64,000 bases of DNA from CCMP332 sp040218795 (GCA_040218795.1 JAVJQT010000002.1:62001-126000); one strand, 5' to 3'. Positions 18,925 through 28,155 are shown, counted from the first letter of the stretch. A program made the numbers and translations. Notes: a model not told the origin generated them from the sequence alone.

Positions 18925-18952
18925 AAAAAGGACATCCGCGGATGTCCTTTTT
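18925..18952. terminator. strong bidirectional terminator
   Basis: AAAAAGGACATC (18925-18936), loop CGCG, GATGTCCTTTTT (18941-18952), a 12-bp perfect stem with a T-run on the plus side and an A-run on the other. It separates the lipoprotein gene from convergent sucB. Confidence 0.92.
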
Positions 18953-18973
18953 TTATTTGAATGGATCTTTTAT

Positions 18974-20533
18974 TTAAACCCCTAATAGTAATCTTGTCGG
19001 ATCTTCAAGTAATTCCTTAACTCTCACAAGAAAACTTACTGACTCTTTTCCATCGATGATTCTGTGATCATAAGATAAGGCCACATACATAATCGGAAGA
19101 ATTTGAACCTCACCATTGACAGCCATTGGTCGCTCCACAATATTATGCATTCCTAGAATGGCTGATTGTGGTGCATTTATAATGGGGGTAGAAAGCATTG
19201 ATCCAAAAATTCCACCATTGGTAATAGTAAATGTACCTCCGGTCATTTCCTCAATACTGAGTTTTCCATCTCTTGCTTTAACTGCGAGATTGTAAATTTC
19301 TTTTTCAATTTGGTCAAATGACATGTCCTCTGCATTGCGAATTACTGGTACGACCAAGCCACGTGGAGTTGAAACTGCAATAGAAACATCGCAATAATCT
19401 GAATATACAATTTCATCACCATCAATCTGACCATTTACAGCAGGATATTCCTGAAGCGCCACGCAGCATGCTTTTGTAAAAAATGACATAAAACCTAAGC
19501 CTATCTCATATTTTTCCTTAAATGACTCCTTATATTTTTTTCTGAGATCCATGATTGGTTTCATGTTCACTTCGTTAAAAGTGGTCAGCATCGCTGTATC
19601 ATTTTTAACCGAGACCAATCTTTTTGCAATTGTTTTTCGCAAATTGCTCATCTTCTTTCTTTCCTGATTTCTTGATCCGGAAGATTTTTCTGATGGCTTA
19701 GAAGAACTTTCTTTTGCTTGTCCTTGCTTGCTATCAGACTTTTTGGCGGCCTGAGCATCTTCTTTTGTAATACGGCCATCAACACCGGTTCCTTTTACAT
19801 CAGAAGGGTCAATACCTTTTTCTTTTAAAATTTTTGCAGCTGCAGGAGAAGCATGTCCGGCGGCATAGCCATCCGCATCCGATACCTTAGGACTTGAACT
19901 TTTGTTTTCCTGAGAAGTACTTTGAGGCTGGCTTTCTTCTTTTGCTTTCGATTCTGCCACTTCGATCTTGCAAATTAAATCACCGATCGCCAAAGTATCA
20001 CCCTCGTTTGCGACATGTTTTAAATAACCGGAGCCTTCAGCAGGTAATTCAAAAGTGGCTTTATCTGACTCAATCTCACAAATAATTTCATCCAACTCAA
20101 CAAAATCTCCATCTTCTTTTAACCATGTACCTATGGTGACTTCATTGATAGACTCTCCCACAGGGCTTACCCGCATTTCCTTTATTTCACCGCTTTTATT
20201 AGATACGTTAGCAGCAGAACTTTGGGTTTTTGTTTCTTCGCTCTTAGATTCTGCTTTCTTGGAATCTTCTGAACTTGAATTAGAATCCGATGAACTTGCT
20301 TCAGTATCTATTTCACAGATAGTATCACCTACTGCAAGGGTATCACCTTCCTGAGCTATGATTTTTATTTTTCCAGCCGATTCAGCATTAAGTTCAAATG
20401 TGGCTTTATCGGATTCAAGCTCACATATGATTTGATCCATCTCAACCATATCACCATCTTCGACACTCCATTGTCCAATGGTGACTTCGGTAATTGATTC
20501 ACCGACTTGAGGTACTTTGATTATTTCACTCAT
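18974..20533 (-). CDS. sucB: 2-oxoglutarate dehydrogenase E2 (dihydrolipoyl succinyltransferase), two lipoyl domains
   Basis: This is the E2 core of the 2-oxoglutarate dehydrogenase complex in the TCA cycle. The 519 residues hold two lipoyl domains, with lipoylation lysines K43 and K158 in ESDKATFEL, joined by Ser/Glu/Lys-rich linkers; a peripheral-subunit-binding domain (about 228-262, SPAAAKILKEKGI); and the catalytic acyltransferase (about 290-519) with SYDHRIIDG. Most OdhB proteins have one lipoyl domain, so the tandem is unusual but known for E2 enzymes. It starts 7 bases after sucA ends and is transcribed sucA-sucB. Confidence 0.95.
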   Translation of the reverse strand: MSEIIKVPQVGESITEVTIGQWSVEDGDMVEMDQIICELESDKATFELNAESAGKIKIIAQEGDTLAVGDTICEIDTEASSSDSNSSSEDSKKAESKSEETKTQSSAANVSNKSGEIKEMRVSPVGESINEVTIGTWLKEDGDFVELDEIICEIESDKATFELPAEGSGYLKHVANEGDTLAIGDLICKIEVAESKAKEESQPQSTSQENKSSSPKVSDADGYAAGHASPAAAKILKEKGIDPSDVKGTGVDGRITKEDAQAAKKSDSKQGQAKESSSKPSEKSSGSRNQERKKMSNLRKTIAKRLVSVKNDTAMLTTFNEVNMKPIMDLRKKYKESFKEKYEIGLGFMSFFTKACCVALQEYPAVNGQIDGDEIVYSDYCDVSIAVSTPRGLVVPVIRNAEDMSFDQIEKEIYNLAVKARDGKLSIEEMTGGTFTITNGGIFGSMLSTPIINAPQSAILGMHNIVERPMAVNGEVQILPIMYVALSYDHRIIDGKESVSFLVRVKELLEDPTRLLLGV

Positions 20534-20540
20534 AATACTA

Positions 20541-23255
20541 TTATTCCAATGCTTTATTTATAAGATTTTTTTGTTCTTCTGCATGTTTCTTGTGAAAACC
20601 GGTAGCGGGTGATGCACTTGCCTTTCTACAAATCACCTCAATATCCCGTTTGCGATAATATCTCATTAAATAATTCCAGGAACCCATATTTTCCGGTTCT
20701 TCCTGGACAAAGAAACATTTAGCTTTACTGTATTTTTTGAAAATCGCCTCCAATTGTTTTTCGGGTAATGGATGCAATTGTTCAATTCTAACTATCGCAA
20801 CATTATGTTTTTCTTGTTTTTCTCTTTCATCGTGAATTTCATAAAAGATTTTCCCTGAGCACAATACTAGCTTGTCGACTTTTTTAGCATCTACGGTATC
20901 GTCAATCACTTCCTGGAAATTGCCTTTTGTAAATTCTGAAATTGGTGATACGCAAGCCGGATTTCTCAACAGGGATTTTGGCGACATATTGATCAATGGC
21001 TTTCTGAAAGGCCAGGCAAGTTGTCGTCTTAAACCGTGAAACAAATTGGCAGGTGTGGTGATATTAGTTACAATCATATTGTAATTGGCACTCAACTGTA
21101 AAAACCTTTCAAGTCTGGCACTTGAATGTTCAGGCCCCTGACCTTCATAACCATGGGGTAGAAGCATTACCAGACCGTTCATTCTATCCCATTTTGATTC
21201 TGCAGCTGCAATGAATTGATCAATCATAACCTGGGCTCCATTGGCAAAATCACCAAATTGCGCTTCCCAAATAACCAGGGCATGCGGATTTGCCATTGCA
21301 TATCCAAACTCAAAGCCAAGTACAGCAAATTCGGATAACAGCGAATTATATATCCTCAGTTTTTGCTGATTTTCCTGGATAAAATCCAGATTCGAATATG
21401 GCTCATTGCTTTCCGCATCAAATAAGATAGAATGTCTGTGTGAAAAAGTGCCTCTGATTACATCTTGACCCGAAATTCGCACAACCTGATTTTCAGCCAA
21501 TAAGGAACCGTAGGCTAGCAATTCACCTGCAGCCCAATTCAACTGCTTCTCTTCAAAGAACATTTTGTTTCTTTCTTTCAGAAGCCTGTCTATCTGCTTT
21601 AATGGTTTAAAATCTTTAGGAACTGTGCATAGTGCTTTACCAATTGCATCTATCTGCGCTTTTTTAATACCAGTATTTGGGGATTTATCAAAGTCTGTAG
21701 GTTTGGAATTGCGAAGTTCTTCCCAGCCAAATCCAAGCTCAACGGATGAGTAGCTGAGTTTTTTCTCCTTGACCATATTCAACCTGTCCTGTAATAAAGA
21801 CCTGAATGCCTTGTCCATTTGCTTAGCAATATTAGCATCGCTATCGCCTCTTTCTATAAGGGCTTTATTATATACTTCCCTCGGATTGGGGTGTTTGGCA
21901 ATGGTGTTGTATAGTTTGGGCTGAGTGAATTTTGGCTCGTCACTTTCATTGTGGCCATGTCTTCTGTAACAGACCATATCGACAAAAATATCTCGATGAA
22001 ATTTTTGCCTGAATTCAACTGCAATTCTCGAAGCAAAAGTTACAGCCTCAGGATCATCCCCATTTACATGCAGAACCGGGCTATCAATTATGTCGGCGAT
22101 ATCGGTGGAATAAATGCTCGATCTCGCATCCTGAAAATCAGTAGTAAAGCCCAATTGATTATTAATAACAAAATGTATGGTTCCTCCCGTGTGATAGCCT
22201 TTCAATTTGGACATCTGTGCTACTTCATAGACAATTCCCTGTCCTGCTAGGGCTGCATCGCCATGGATTAATATTGGCAATACTTTGGAGACGTTATCAT
22301 CAAAAATATAATCTGATTTTGCCCTAATAAATCCTTCAACAACCGGATTAACTGCCTCAAGATGAGAAGGATTGGGCGCCAGATTAATTTTAACCATGGT
22401 TCCGTTTGTGGCTTTAATGGAGCTTGAAAATCCAAGATGGTATTTTACGTCACCATCGCCCATGGTAGTACTAGGCGGTGCATTGCCCTCAAATTCATTA
22501 AAGATTTCCTCATAGGTTTTCTTCATGGTGTTAGCAAGCACATTCAAACGACCTCTATGGGCCATGCCAATAACAATACTCTCTATTCCCAAATCAGCAC
22601 CGGTATTTATCATGGCATCAAGTGCGGGAATGGTGCTTTCTCCGCCTTCCAGAGAAAATCTTTTTTGTCCTATGTATTTGGTATGGAGAAAGTTTTCGAA
22701 AACTACTGCTTCGTTTAACTTGGAGAGAATATGCATTTTCTCTTCCTTGCTTAAGTTGAGGTTTAAATATTCTTTTTCACTTTTATCCTTAAACCATTGT
22801 CGAATTTCAGGTTCTCTGATTTCGTAATAATCGAAACCTATGGTTTGGCCAAATATCTTCTTACATCTTTCAACTATTGATTTCAGAGTGGCTTTGCCGA
22901 GACCCAATTCATGCCCGGCATGAAATTCCTTTTCTAAGTCGCTTTCGCTGAGACCAACATCTTTTAATTCTACACCGGCATTTCTGTTTAATCTTTGTCG
23001 CACCGGATTGGTGTTAGATATGAGATGCCCATATTCTCTATACCGTTCTATAAGGTCGTATACCTTGACTTCATCCAATGAAAAATCACCGGATGAGACG
23101 GCCTCACCGTTGTCCCAATTTTTAGAAGCAAATTCAAAACCCTCAAAAAACTTCTGCCAGGATTCATCGACAGAATCGGGTTTAGATTTAAATTCACTGT
23201 ATAAGTTTTCTATGTAGTCGCCATGAGCATTGGCGATATAAGAATATTTGTCCAT
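20541..23255 (-). CDS. sucA: 2-oxoglutarate dehydrogenase E1 component
   Basis: This is the thiamine-diphosphate E1 subunit that decarboxylates 2-oxoglutarate and passes the succinyl group to SucB. The 904 residues include GMAHRGRLNVL, HGDAALAGQG, the ThDP motif region FVINNQLGFTT and C-terminal transketolase segments (LLPHGYEGQGPEHSSARLERFLQL). I chose the ATG at 23255, giving MDKYSYIANAHGDYI; the TTG at 23279 lies inside a -7 box. It is co-transcribed with sucB. Confidence 0.96.
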   Translation of the reverse strand: MDKYSYIANAHGDYIENLYSEFKSKPDSVDESWQKFFEGFEFASKNWDNGEAVSSGDFSLDEVKVYDLIERYREYGHLISNTNPVRQRLNRNAGVELKDVGLSESDLEKEFHAGHELGLGKATLKSIVERCKKIFGQTIGFDYYEIREPEIRQWFKDKSEKEYLNLNLSKEEKMHILSKLNEAVVFENFLHTKYIGQKRFSLEGGESTIPALDAMINTGADLGIESIVIGMAHRGRLNVLANTMKKTYEEIFNEFEGNAPPSTTMGDGDVKYHLGFSSSIKATNGTMVKINLAPNPSHLEAVNPVVEGFIRAKSDYIFDDNVSKVLPILIHGDAALAGQGIVYEVAQMSKLKGYHTGGTIHFVINNQLGFTTDFQDARSSIYSTDIADIIDSPVLHVNGDDPEAVTFASRIAVEFRQKFHRDIFVDMVCYRRHGHNESDEPKFTQPKLYNTIAKHPNPREVYNKALIERGDSDANIAKQMDKAFRSLLQDRLNMVKEKKLSYSSVELGFGWEELRNSKPTDFDKSPNTGIKKAQIDAIGKALCTVPKDFKPLKQIDRLLKERNKMFFEEKQLNWAAGELLAYGSLLAENQVVRISGQDVIRGTFSHRHSILFDAESNEPYSNLDFIQENQQKLRIYNSLLSEFAVLGFEFGYAMANPHALVIWEAQFGDFANGAQVMIDQFIAAAESKWDRMNGLVMLLPHGYEGQGPEHSSARLERFLQLSANYNMIVTNITTPANLFHGLRRQLAWPFRKPLINMSPKSLLRNPACVSPISEFTKGNFQEVIDDTVDAKKVDKLVLCSGKIFYEIHDEREKQEKHNVAIVRIEQLHPLPEKQLEAIFKKYSKAKCFFVQEEPENMGSWNYLMRYYRKRDIEVICRKASASPATGFHKKHAEEQKNLINKALE

Positions 23256-23276
23256 ATCCCTGAATGTTGATAAAAC

Positions 23277-23284
23277 CAAAGGTA
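23277..23284 (-). promoter_or_regulatory. -7 box (TACCTTTG) of sucAB
   Basis: The minus strand reads TACCTTTG (TAnnTTTG) 21 bases upstream of the sucA ATG, implying a leader of about 15 bases. A TTG lies 14 bases further upstream, shorter than the usual spacing. The box also rules out the TTG start at 23279. Confidence 0.5.
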
Positions 23285-23328
23285 TATATTCTGATTATCA
23301 ATGAAAAATTGCCTAAGCGATTATACAC

Positions 23329-24543
23329 TTATTTAATTTGTGCGTAATTAGACAGATATTTGTATGCATCCGTTAAAGTCCCTTGATCGGTAATTGTGGC
23401 TTTCTTTAAGATGTCGTTTTTATCATTATTCCAGAATTGCGGGAGAACATTTGAAATCAATTCTTTTCCGAAATCTTCGGAAGCATCTCTTGGTAATTCA
23501 CATGGTAAATTATCCACTGCCATTACCGTAATATTTCCCTCATCGCTTAAAGCTTTTTCAACGCTGTCATCGCTTGGGTTATAATCGTAAATGGGGTCCT
23601 CAATTGTTGTAGGCATTTTTGTAGAAGGAATACTTCCTTCAATATCACAGGTTATGTCTGCAATTATTCGTATCCTGAAATCATGACCAGTACTCTGTTC
23701 TCTTGAAAACAAAACAGGACTTCCTGGATCCCAATAGGCACCTGCTATTAACAAATCTGTTTGATAGGCATATTTTAGAAAATCGCTTTTGAAATGTTCA
23801 GGGCGTTTGTAAAACTCATTCCTGCTGAATGGGATACCATCTTTATGATAATGATAATCCCTTGAGTTCAATTGAGCAAAAACAGGTCCCTTAAAATTTT
23901 CTTCTAAATATTCTGCCGGAGTAACTTTTTGAATATTCATTCCATGAAGGACTTCCATTGCACCTTTAGAAACTCTTCCCCCTCCGGTTAAAGCTATTTT
24001 TATAGCCGGCAACTTCACTTTACTGAATTCTCTTTTGAGATCTTCGAGATCAAAACAACGATGAGCCCTGCGAATATTGAACAAATTGTATCGTTGTCCG
24101 AATGTCCAAATGCCATTGTATGCGCCTACAATTCCGGCGTATCTTCCAAAAGCGATGATTCGTTTTCCATTGGTATCTGTCAATACTTCATAATCAATCA
24201 GACGAATATTTTTCTTAATTATCGTTTTGAGCAGATCGCGATTATAGGGCTGTTCTTTAATCGTGTGAGAAAAGAAGAAATAGGTTTTATTTTCGATCAA
24301 TTGTTTTTTAGGAACTTCTTTTACGCCCATTAAAACGTCGCAATCACTTAGATCCTTTACAACTTTTACACCTGCTTCAGTATAATCGATATCTTTAAAA
24401 CAACGGATATCACTGGATTGGACTACAATTTCAAGTTCCGGAAATGCTTCCATGGCCTCAGCACATTGGGCCGGAGTCATTGGAACGCGTTTATCGACCG
24501 GTATTTTCTGCTCCTTAATTAATCCAATTTTAATCTTTGTCAT
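23329..24543 (-). CDS. saccharopine dehydrogenase (Lys1)/alanine dehydrogenase-like oxidoreductase
   Basis: This is a NAD(P)-dependent oxidoreductase of 404 residues in the AlaDH/PNT-LOR superfamily. The segment MGVKEVPKKQL...FSHTIKEQ carries the Lys and His that act as catalytic pair in Lys1 and AlaDH, IAFGRYAGIVGAYNG is close to the FGxYAG segment of lysine-forming saccharopine dehydrogenase, and LTGGGRVSKGAMEVL is the Rossmann turn. It resembles Lys1 more than alanine dehydrogenase. Bacteroidota generally make lysine by the diaminopimelate route, so the substrate is uncertain. It lies 74 bases upstream of sucA on the same strand, and could affect lysine or 2-oxoglutarate metabolism. Confidence 0.78.
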   Translation of the reverse strand: MTKIKIGLIKEQKIPVDKRVPMTPAQCAEAMEAFPELEIVVQSSDIRCFKDIDYTEAGVKVVKDLSDCDVLMGVKEVPKKQLIENKTYFFFSHTIKEQPYNRDLLKTIIKKNIRLIDYEVLTDTNGKRIIAFGRYAGIVGAYNGIWTFGQRYNLFNIRRAHRCFDLEDLKREFSKVKLPAIKIALTGGGRVSKGAMEVLHGMNIQKVTPAEYLEENFKGPVFAQLNSRDYHYHKDGIPFSRNEFYKRPEHFKSDFLKYAYQTDLLIAGAYWDPGSPVLFSREQSTGHDFRIRIIADITCDIEGSIPSTKMPTTIEDPIYDYNPSDDSVEKALSDEGNITVMAVDNLPCELPRDASEDFGKELISNVLPQFWNNDKNDILKKATITDQGTLTDAYKYLSNYAQIK

Positions 24544-24650
24544 ATCTGATTATTCTGATAAAATAAGACCGCAATTTAAGCTTCATTAGTTCTTTTTGGA
24601 ATTTTTCGCGAATCAATTCAAACTTTTCATCGATAGAGTTAAATAAATCA

Positions 24651-24658
24651 TAAATTTG
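24651..24658 (+). promoter_or_regulatory. -7 box (TAAATTTG) of accD
   Basis: TAAATTTG matches TAnnTTTG and is 25 bases from the accD ATG. It contains the TTG at 24656 that would otherwise be read as an earlier start. The -33 half is not clear. Confidence 0.5.
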
Positions 24659-24682
24659 AACTTCGTTTTGAATGAAGATGAT

Positions 24683-25525
24683 ATGGCCTGGTTTAATAGG
24701 AAAGCCAAAGGAATTCAAACACCTACTGATCAGAAAAAAGATGTACCCGATGGTTTGTGGTACAAAACTCCTTCCGGAAATATTAGTCATATGGCAGAGC
24801 TCAAGAAAAACAGCTATGTTGTACCGGAAGATAACTATCATGTAAGGATTGGTTCCAAAGAGTATTTTGAAATAATTTTTGATAAAAACAAATTTCAGGA
24901 GCTGGATGCAAATATGTCTTCGGCCGACCCATTGAATTTTGTAGATACCAAAGCTTATCCCTCAAGAATATCTGCAACCCAGCAAAAAACTGGATTGAAA
25001 GATGCTGTTCGTTCAGCAGTTGGTAAAATGAACGGAAAGGAAATCGTTATTAGTTGTATGGACTTTCAGTTTATTGGTGGAAGTATGGGATCAGTTGTGG
25101 GAGAAAAAATAGCGAGGGCAATTGATTATTCGAGAAAACATAAAATACCATTTTTAATGATTTCAAAATCCGGGGGTGCCAGAATGATGGAAGCCGGATT
25201 TTCCCTAATGCAGCTTGCTAAAACCTCCGCAAAACTCAGATTGCTGGCCGAAGAAAAAATTCCGTTTGTTTCCTTATTGACAGACCCAACCACTGGAGGT
25301 GTTACTGCTTCTTTCGCCATGTTAGGTGATTTTAATATAGCCGAACCCGGAGCCCTTATTGGTTTCGCCGGGCCTAGAGTTATAAGAGAAACAATCGGTA
25401 AAGATTTACCTAAAGGATTTCAAAGTGCGGAATTTTTAATGGAACATGGATTTCTCGATTTTATCGTTGACAGACGCGATCTTAAGCGCACACTTACCGA
25501 TTTATTAAAAATGCTTGAGAATTAA
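24683..25525 (+). CDS. accD: AccD, acetyl-CoA carboxylase carboxyltransferase beta subunit, without zinc cysteines
   Basis: AccD with AccA transfers the carboxyl group from biotin to acetyl-CoA, the first step of fatty-acid synthesis. The 280 residues carry the crotonase-like core: ISKSGGARMMEAG, LTDPTTGGVTASFAMLGD, IGFAGPRVI. The start is ATG 24683 (MAWFNRKAKGI). In standard AccD two CxxC pairs form an N-terminal zinc ribbon; here the matching places read DGLWYKTPSGN and VVPEDNYHVRIGS, so all four cysteines are absent. The rest of the domain is collinear, so this is loss of the metal site and not truncation. Confidence 0.94.
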   Translation: MAWFNRKAKGIQTPTDQKKDVPDGLWYKTPSGNISHMAELKKNSYVVPEDNYHVRIGSKEYFEIIFDKNKFQELDANMSSADPLNFVDTKAYPSRISATQQKTGLKDAVRSAVGKMNGKEIVISCMDFQFIGGSMGSVVGEKIARAIDYSRKHKIPFLMISKSGGARMMEAGFSLMQLAKTSAKLRLLAEEKIPFVSLLTDPTTGGVTASFAMLGDFNIAEPGALIGFAGPRVIRETIGKDLPKGFQSAEFLMEHGFLDFIVDRRDLKRTLTDLLKMLEN

Positions 25526-25591
25526 AGAACCATGAGCCTTTTAAAGCGTTGAAATTAATATAAACATTAAAGTCTATTTAGGCTTATTAAA

Positions 25592-25599
25592 TATATTTG
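25592..25599 (+). promoter_or_regulatory. -7 box (TATATTTG) of nqrF
   Basis: TATATTTG is an exact TAnnTTTG match, 32 bases before the nqrF ATG, in the 106-base gap after accD. It suggests that nqrF has its own promoter and is not only a read-through product. Confidence 0.55.
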
Positions 25600-25631
25600 C
25601 AGTTAACATTAAATACCAAAATAAAATTTAG

Positions 25632-26930
25632 ATGGTAATCATTGCGTCAATTATAGCTTTTACAATAGTGATTGTTTTGCTGGTATTGATATTACTTTTT
25701 GCTCAATCAAAATTAGTGCAGCAAGGTGATGTCAAAATTGTAATAAACGGAGATGAATCAAACCCGGTTGTTGCTTCGGCCGGAGGAACTTTACTTTCTA
25801 CATTGTCATCGCAGAAATTGTTTCTTCCTTCTGCATGTGGGGGTGGAGGTACTTGTGCCATGTGCAAATGCGTGATTGAAGAAGGAGGAGGAGATGTACT
25901 TCCTACTGAAGAAGGTCATTTGTCCAGAGCTGAAAAAGAAGAAGGTGTAAGACTGTCTTGTCAGGTCAAAGTTAAAAACGATATGAAAATCAGAATTCCG
26001 GATGAAATTTTCGGAATTAAGAAATGGGATTGTGAAGTTGTTTCAAATTATAATGTTGCTTCTTTCATTAAAGAATTTGTTGTAAAACTTCCGGCAGGTG
26101 AGAACCTGGATTTTAAATCCGGTGGCTATATTCAAATTGACGTTCCTCCTATTGAAGTAGACTTTAAGACTATGGAGATCGCACCTTTACCCGATGACCC
26201 GGCGGGAGAAGAGAAATTTAAACCCGAATGGGATAAATTCAACCTTTGGGATCTGAAAATGAAAAACGATGAGGAAATTTTCAGAGCTTATTCAATGGCC
26301 AATCACCCTGCAGAAGGAGATATTATAATGTTGAACATCAGGATCGCAACGCCACCTTGGGACAGGGCTAAGAACACATGGATGGATGTAAATCCCGGAA
26401 TTTGTTCTTCCTATGTTTTTTCAAGAAAAAAAGGTGATAAGGTAACCATTTCCGGACCTTATGGGGAGTTTTTCATAAAAGAAACAGAACGTGAAATGGT
26501 TTATATCGGTGGAGGAGCAGGTATGGCACCATTGAGATCACATATTTTCCACTTATTCCATACGCTTAAAACCAATAGGAAAGTGAGTTATTGGTATGGT
26601 GGAAGATCGCGTAGGGAATTATTCTATACTGAACATTTCAGAAAAATTGAAAAGGAATTTCCAAATTTTAGCTATCATATTGCATTATCTGAACCACTTG
26701 AAGAGGATAACTGGAAAGTAAAAAAAGACATCGATGACAAAGAAGGAGAAGGATATGTAGGATTCATTCACCAGGTGTTTATTGATAATTACTTAAGTAA
26801 ACATTCAGATCCGGAAGAAATAGAATTTTATTTCTGCGGACCGCCAATGATGAATGCGTCAGTATTAAAAATGTGTGATGAATATGGTATTCCACCCGAA
26901 AATGTCGCATTTGACGACTTTGGAGGATAG
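25632..26930 (+). CDS. nqrF: NqrF, NADH-oxidising subunit of the Na+-translocating NQR complex
   Basis: NqrF takes electrons from NADH via FAD and a 2Fe-2S cluster into Na+-NQR at the inner membrane. The 432 residues have one N-terminal helix (about 3-24), a ferredoxin domain with cluster ligands C69, C75, C78 and C110, then FAD (FRAYSMAN) and NADH (YIGGGAGMAPLRS, FCGPPMMN) domains. The C-terminal VAFDDFGG is typical of NqrF. The subunit genes nqrA-E are not adjacent, whereas in many species nqrF ends an nqrABCDEF operon; they are presumably elsewhere. A terminator follows. Confidence 0.95.
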   Translation: MVIIASIIAFTIVIVLLVLILLFAQSKLVQQGDVKIVINGDESNPVVASAGGTLLSTLSSQKLFLPSACGGGGTCAMCKCVIEEGGGDVLPTEEGHLSRAEKEEGVRLSCQVKVKNDMKIRIPDEIFGIKKWDCEVVSNYNVASFIKEFVVKLPAGENLDFKSGGYIQIDVPPIEVDFKTMEIAPLPDDPAGEEKFKPEWDKFNLWDLKMKNDEEIFRAYSMANHPAEGDIIMLNIRIATPPWDRAKNTWMDVNPGICSSYVFSRKKGDKVTISGPYGEFFIKETEREMVYIGGGAGMAPLRSHIFHLFHTLKTNRKVSYWYGGRSRRELFYTEHFRKIEKEFPNFSYHIALSEPLEEDNWKVKKDIDDKEGEGYVGFIHQVFIDNYLSKHSDPEEIEFYFCGPPMMNASVLKMCDEYGIPPENVAFDDFGG

Positions 26931-26940
26931 CAAAAAATAA

Positions 26941-26961
26941 AAGGAGAATGAATTTCTCCTT
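26941..26961 (+). terminator. terminator after nqrF
   Basis: AAGGAGAA (26941-26948), loop TGAAT, TTCTCCTT (26954-26961), then a run of T. It is placed 11 bases after the nqrF stop. Confidence 0.8.
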
Positions 26962-26981
26962 TTTTTATTTTTATTTGTTTT

Positions 26982-28142
26982 ATGAGCTTAAGCATATTTT
27001 TTAATCCTCTTGAAGATAAATTCTTATCCTTTTCGGGTAACAAGCACAGTTTTGGACATAAACTGAGTAAAAACGATTCCACACCCGTCAATTGGCAGCA
27101 ACATGACATTGCTTTAATTGGTATAGATGAATACAGAGGGTCGCATGCCGGCCAAAAACAAAATGGCGGACCTGATATTATTCGTGCCGCACTTTACAAC
27201 CTGTCTGGCTGGACCAGTGAGAAAAAAATAATCGATCTTGGGAATTTAAGACCTGGAGAAAATTACAAGGAAACTCAAAACCGATTGCAAAGCGTACTTG
27301 AACTGCTCTTTGAAAATGGGATCATCAGCATAATTATTGGGGGATCTCAGGATCTTGATTTACCCCAATATGCAGCTGCAGAAGTACTCAATAAAATGAT
27401 CAATTTTGGAAGCATTGACGCAAGAATCGATTTCGAACCTGATGTTGAAGGCGTTCCCGCAGACCGCAGTCATTTGCATAAAATACTCACGCATGAACCA
27501 AACTACCTATACAATATTTGCAGTATAGCCTATCAATCCTATCTGGTTCAAAAAGATATGATTTCACTTATGGAGAAATTGTATTTTGAAGGAATACGAC
27601 TGGGCGCAATACACGATGATATTAAAGAGATTGAGCCCTTTTTAAGAAACCTGGATATATTAAGTTTTGATATTTCCGCATTGCGCGGACAGGATGCACC
27701 GGGCCAATCTGAGCCACAACCTTTTGGGATGAGTCCGGAACAGGCTTGTCAGCTCGCCTGGTATTCAGGACATGGCTCAGGTGTTCAAAGCATTGGATTT
27801 TATGGCTACCAGCCAAAGCAGGATAAGGATGCATTGACGGCAAAACTGTTGGCTACAATGATTTGGTATTTTGTAGAAGGGTTTAACCACAGAAAAATTG
27901 AAACTTCATTTTCAAGTAATGAATATCAAAAGTTCACAGTAGCCTTTAGCGGCTCACCATCGGAATTGGTTTTTTATAAGAGCCTTAAAACAGATAAATG
28001 GTGGATAGAAATACCTTTACTTAAGAGTCAGAATAAATACAGACATTTTAAATATATACCCTGCAGTTATCAGGATTATCTTCAGGCGGGCAAGGGAGAA
28101 GTTCCCGATAAATGGATTCTTGCCCAATCGAGAATTGCCTGA
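26982..28142 (+). CDS. arginase/formimidoylglutamase-fold protein lacking metal ligands
   Basis: The 386-residue protein resembles the ureohydrolase family (arginase, agmatinase, formimidoylglutamase). It keeps the fold markers GPDIIRAALYN (about 64-75), IIIGGSQDLDLP, IDARIDFEPD, and LDILSFDISALRGQDAP. In active enzymes these places read GGDHS, DAHxD and SFDxDxxDP and supply the two Mn2+ sites; here the His of the first and the His of the second are absent and the third is altered. It is therefore probably not a metal-dependent hydrolase. It seems to be monocistronic after the nqrF terminator. Confidence 0.8.
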   Translation: MSLSIFFNPLEDKFLSFSGNKHSFGHKLSKNDSTPVNWQQHDIALIGIDEYRGSHAGQKQNGGPDIIRAALYNLSGWTSEKKIIDLGNLRPGENYKETQNRLQSVLELLFENGIISIIIGGSQDLDLPQYAAAEVLNKMINFGSIDARIDFEPDVEGVPADRSHLHKILTHEPNYLYNICSIAYQSYLVQKDMISLMEKLYFEGIRLGAIHDDIKEIEPFLRNLDILSFDISALRGQDAPGQSEPQPFGMSPEQACQLAWYSGHGSGVQSIGFYGYQPKQDKDALTAKLLATMIWYFVEGFNHRKIETSFSSNEYQKFTVAFSGSPSELVFYKSLKTDKWWIEIPLLKSQNKYRHFKYIPCSYQDYLQAGKGEVPDKWILAQSRIA

Positions 28143-28155
28143 TTTTTCCTAAATT

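Noticed and set aside
23256..23279. TTG start of sucA eight codons upstream
   Set aside because: It lies within the TACCTTTG -7 box; the conserved N-terminus begins at the ATG 23255.
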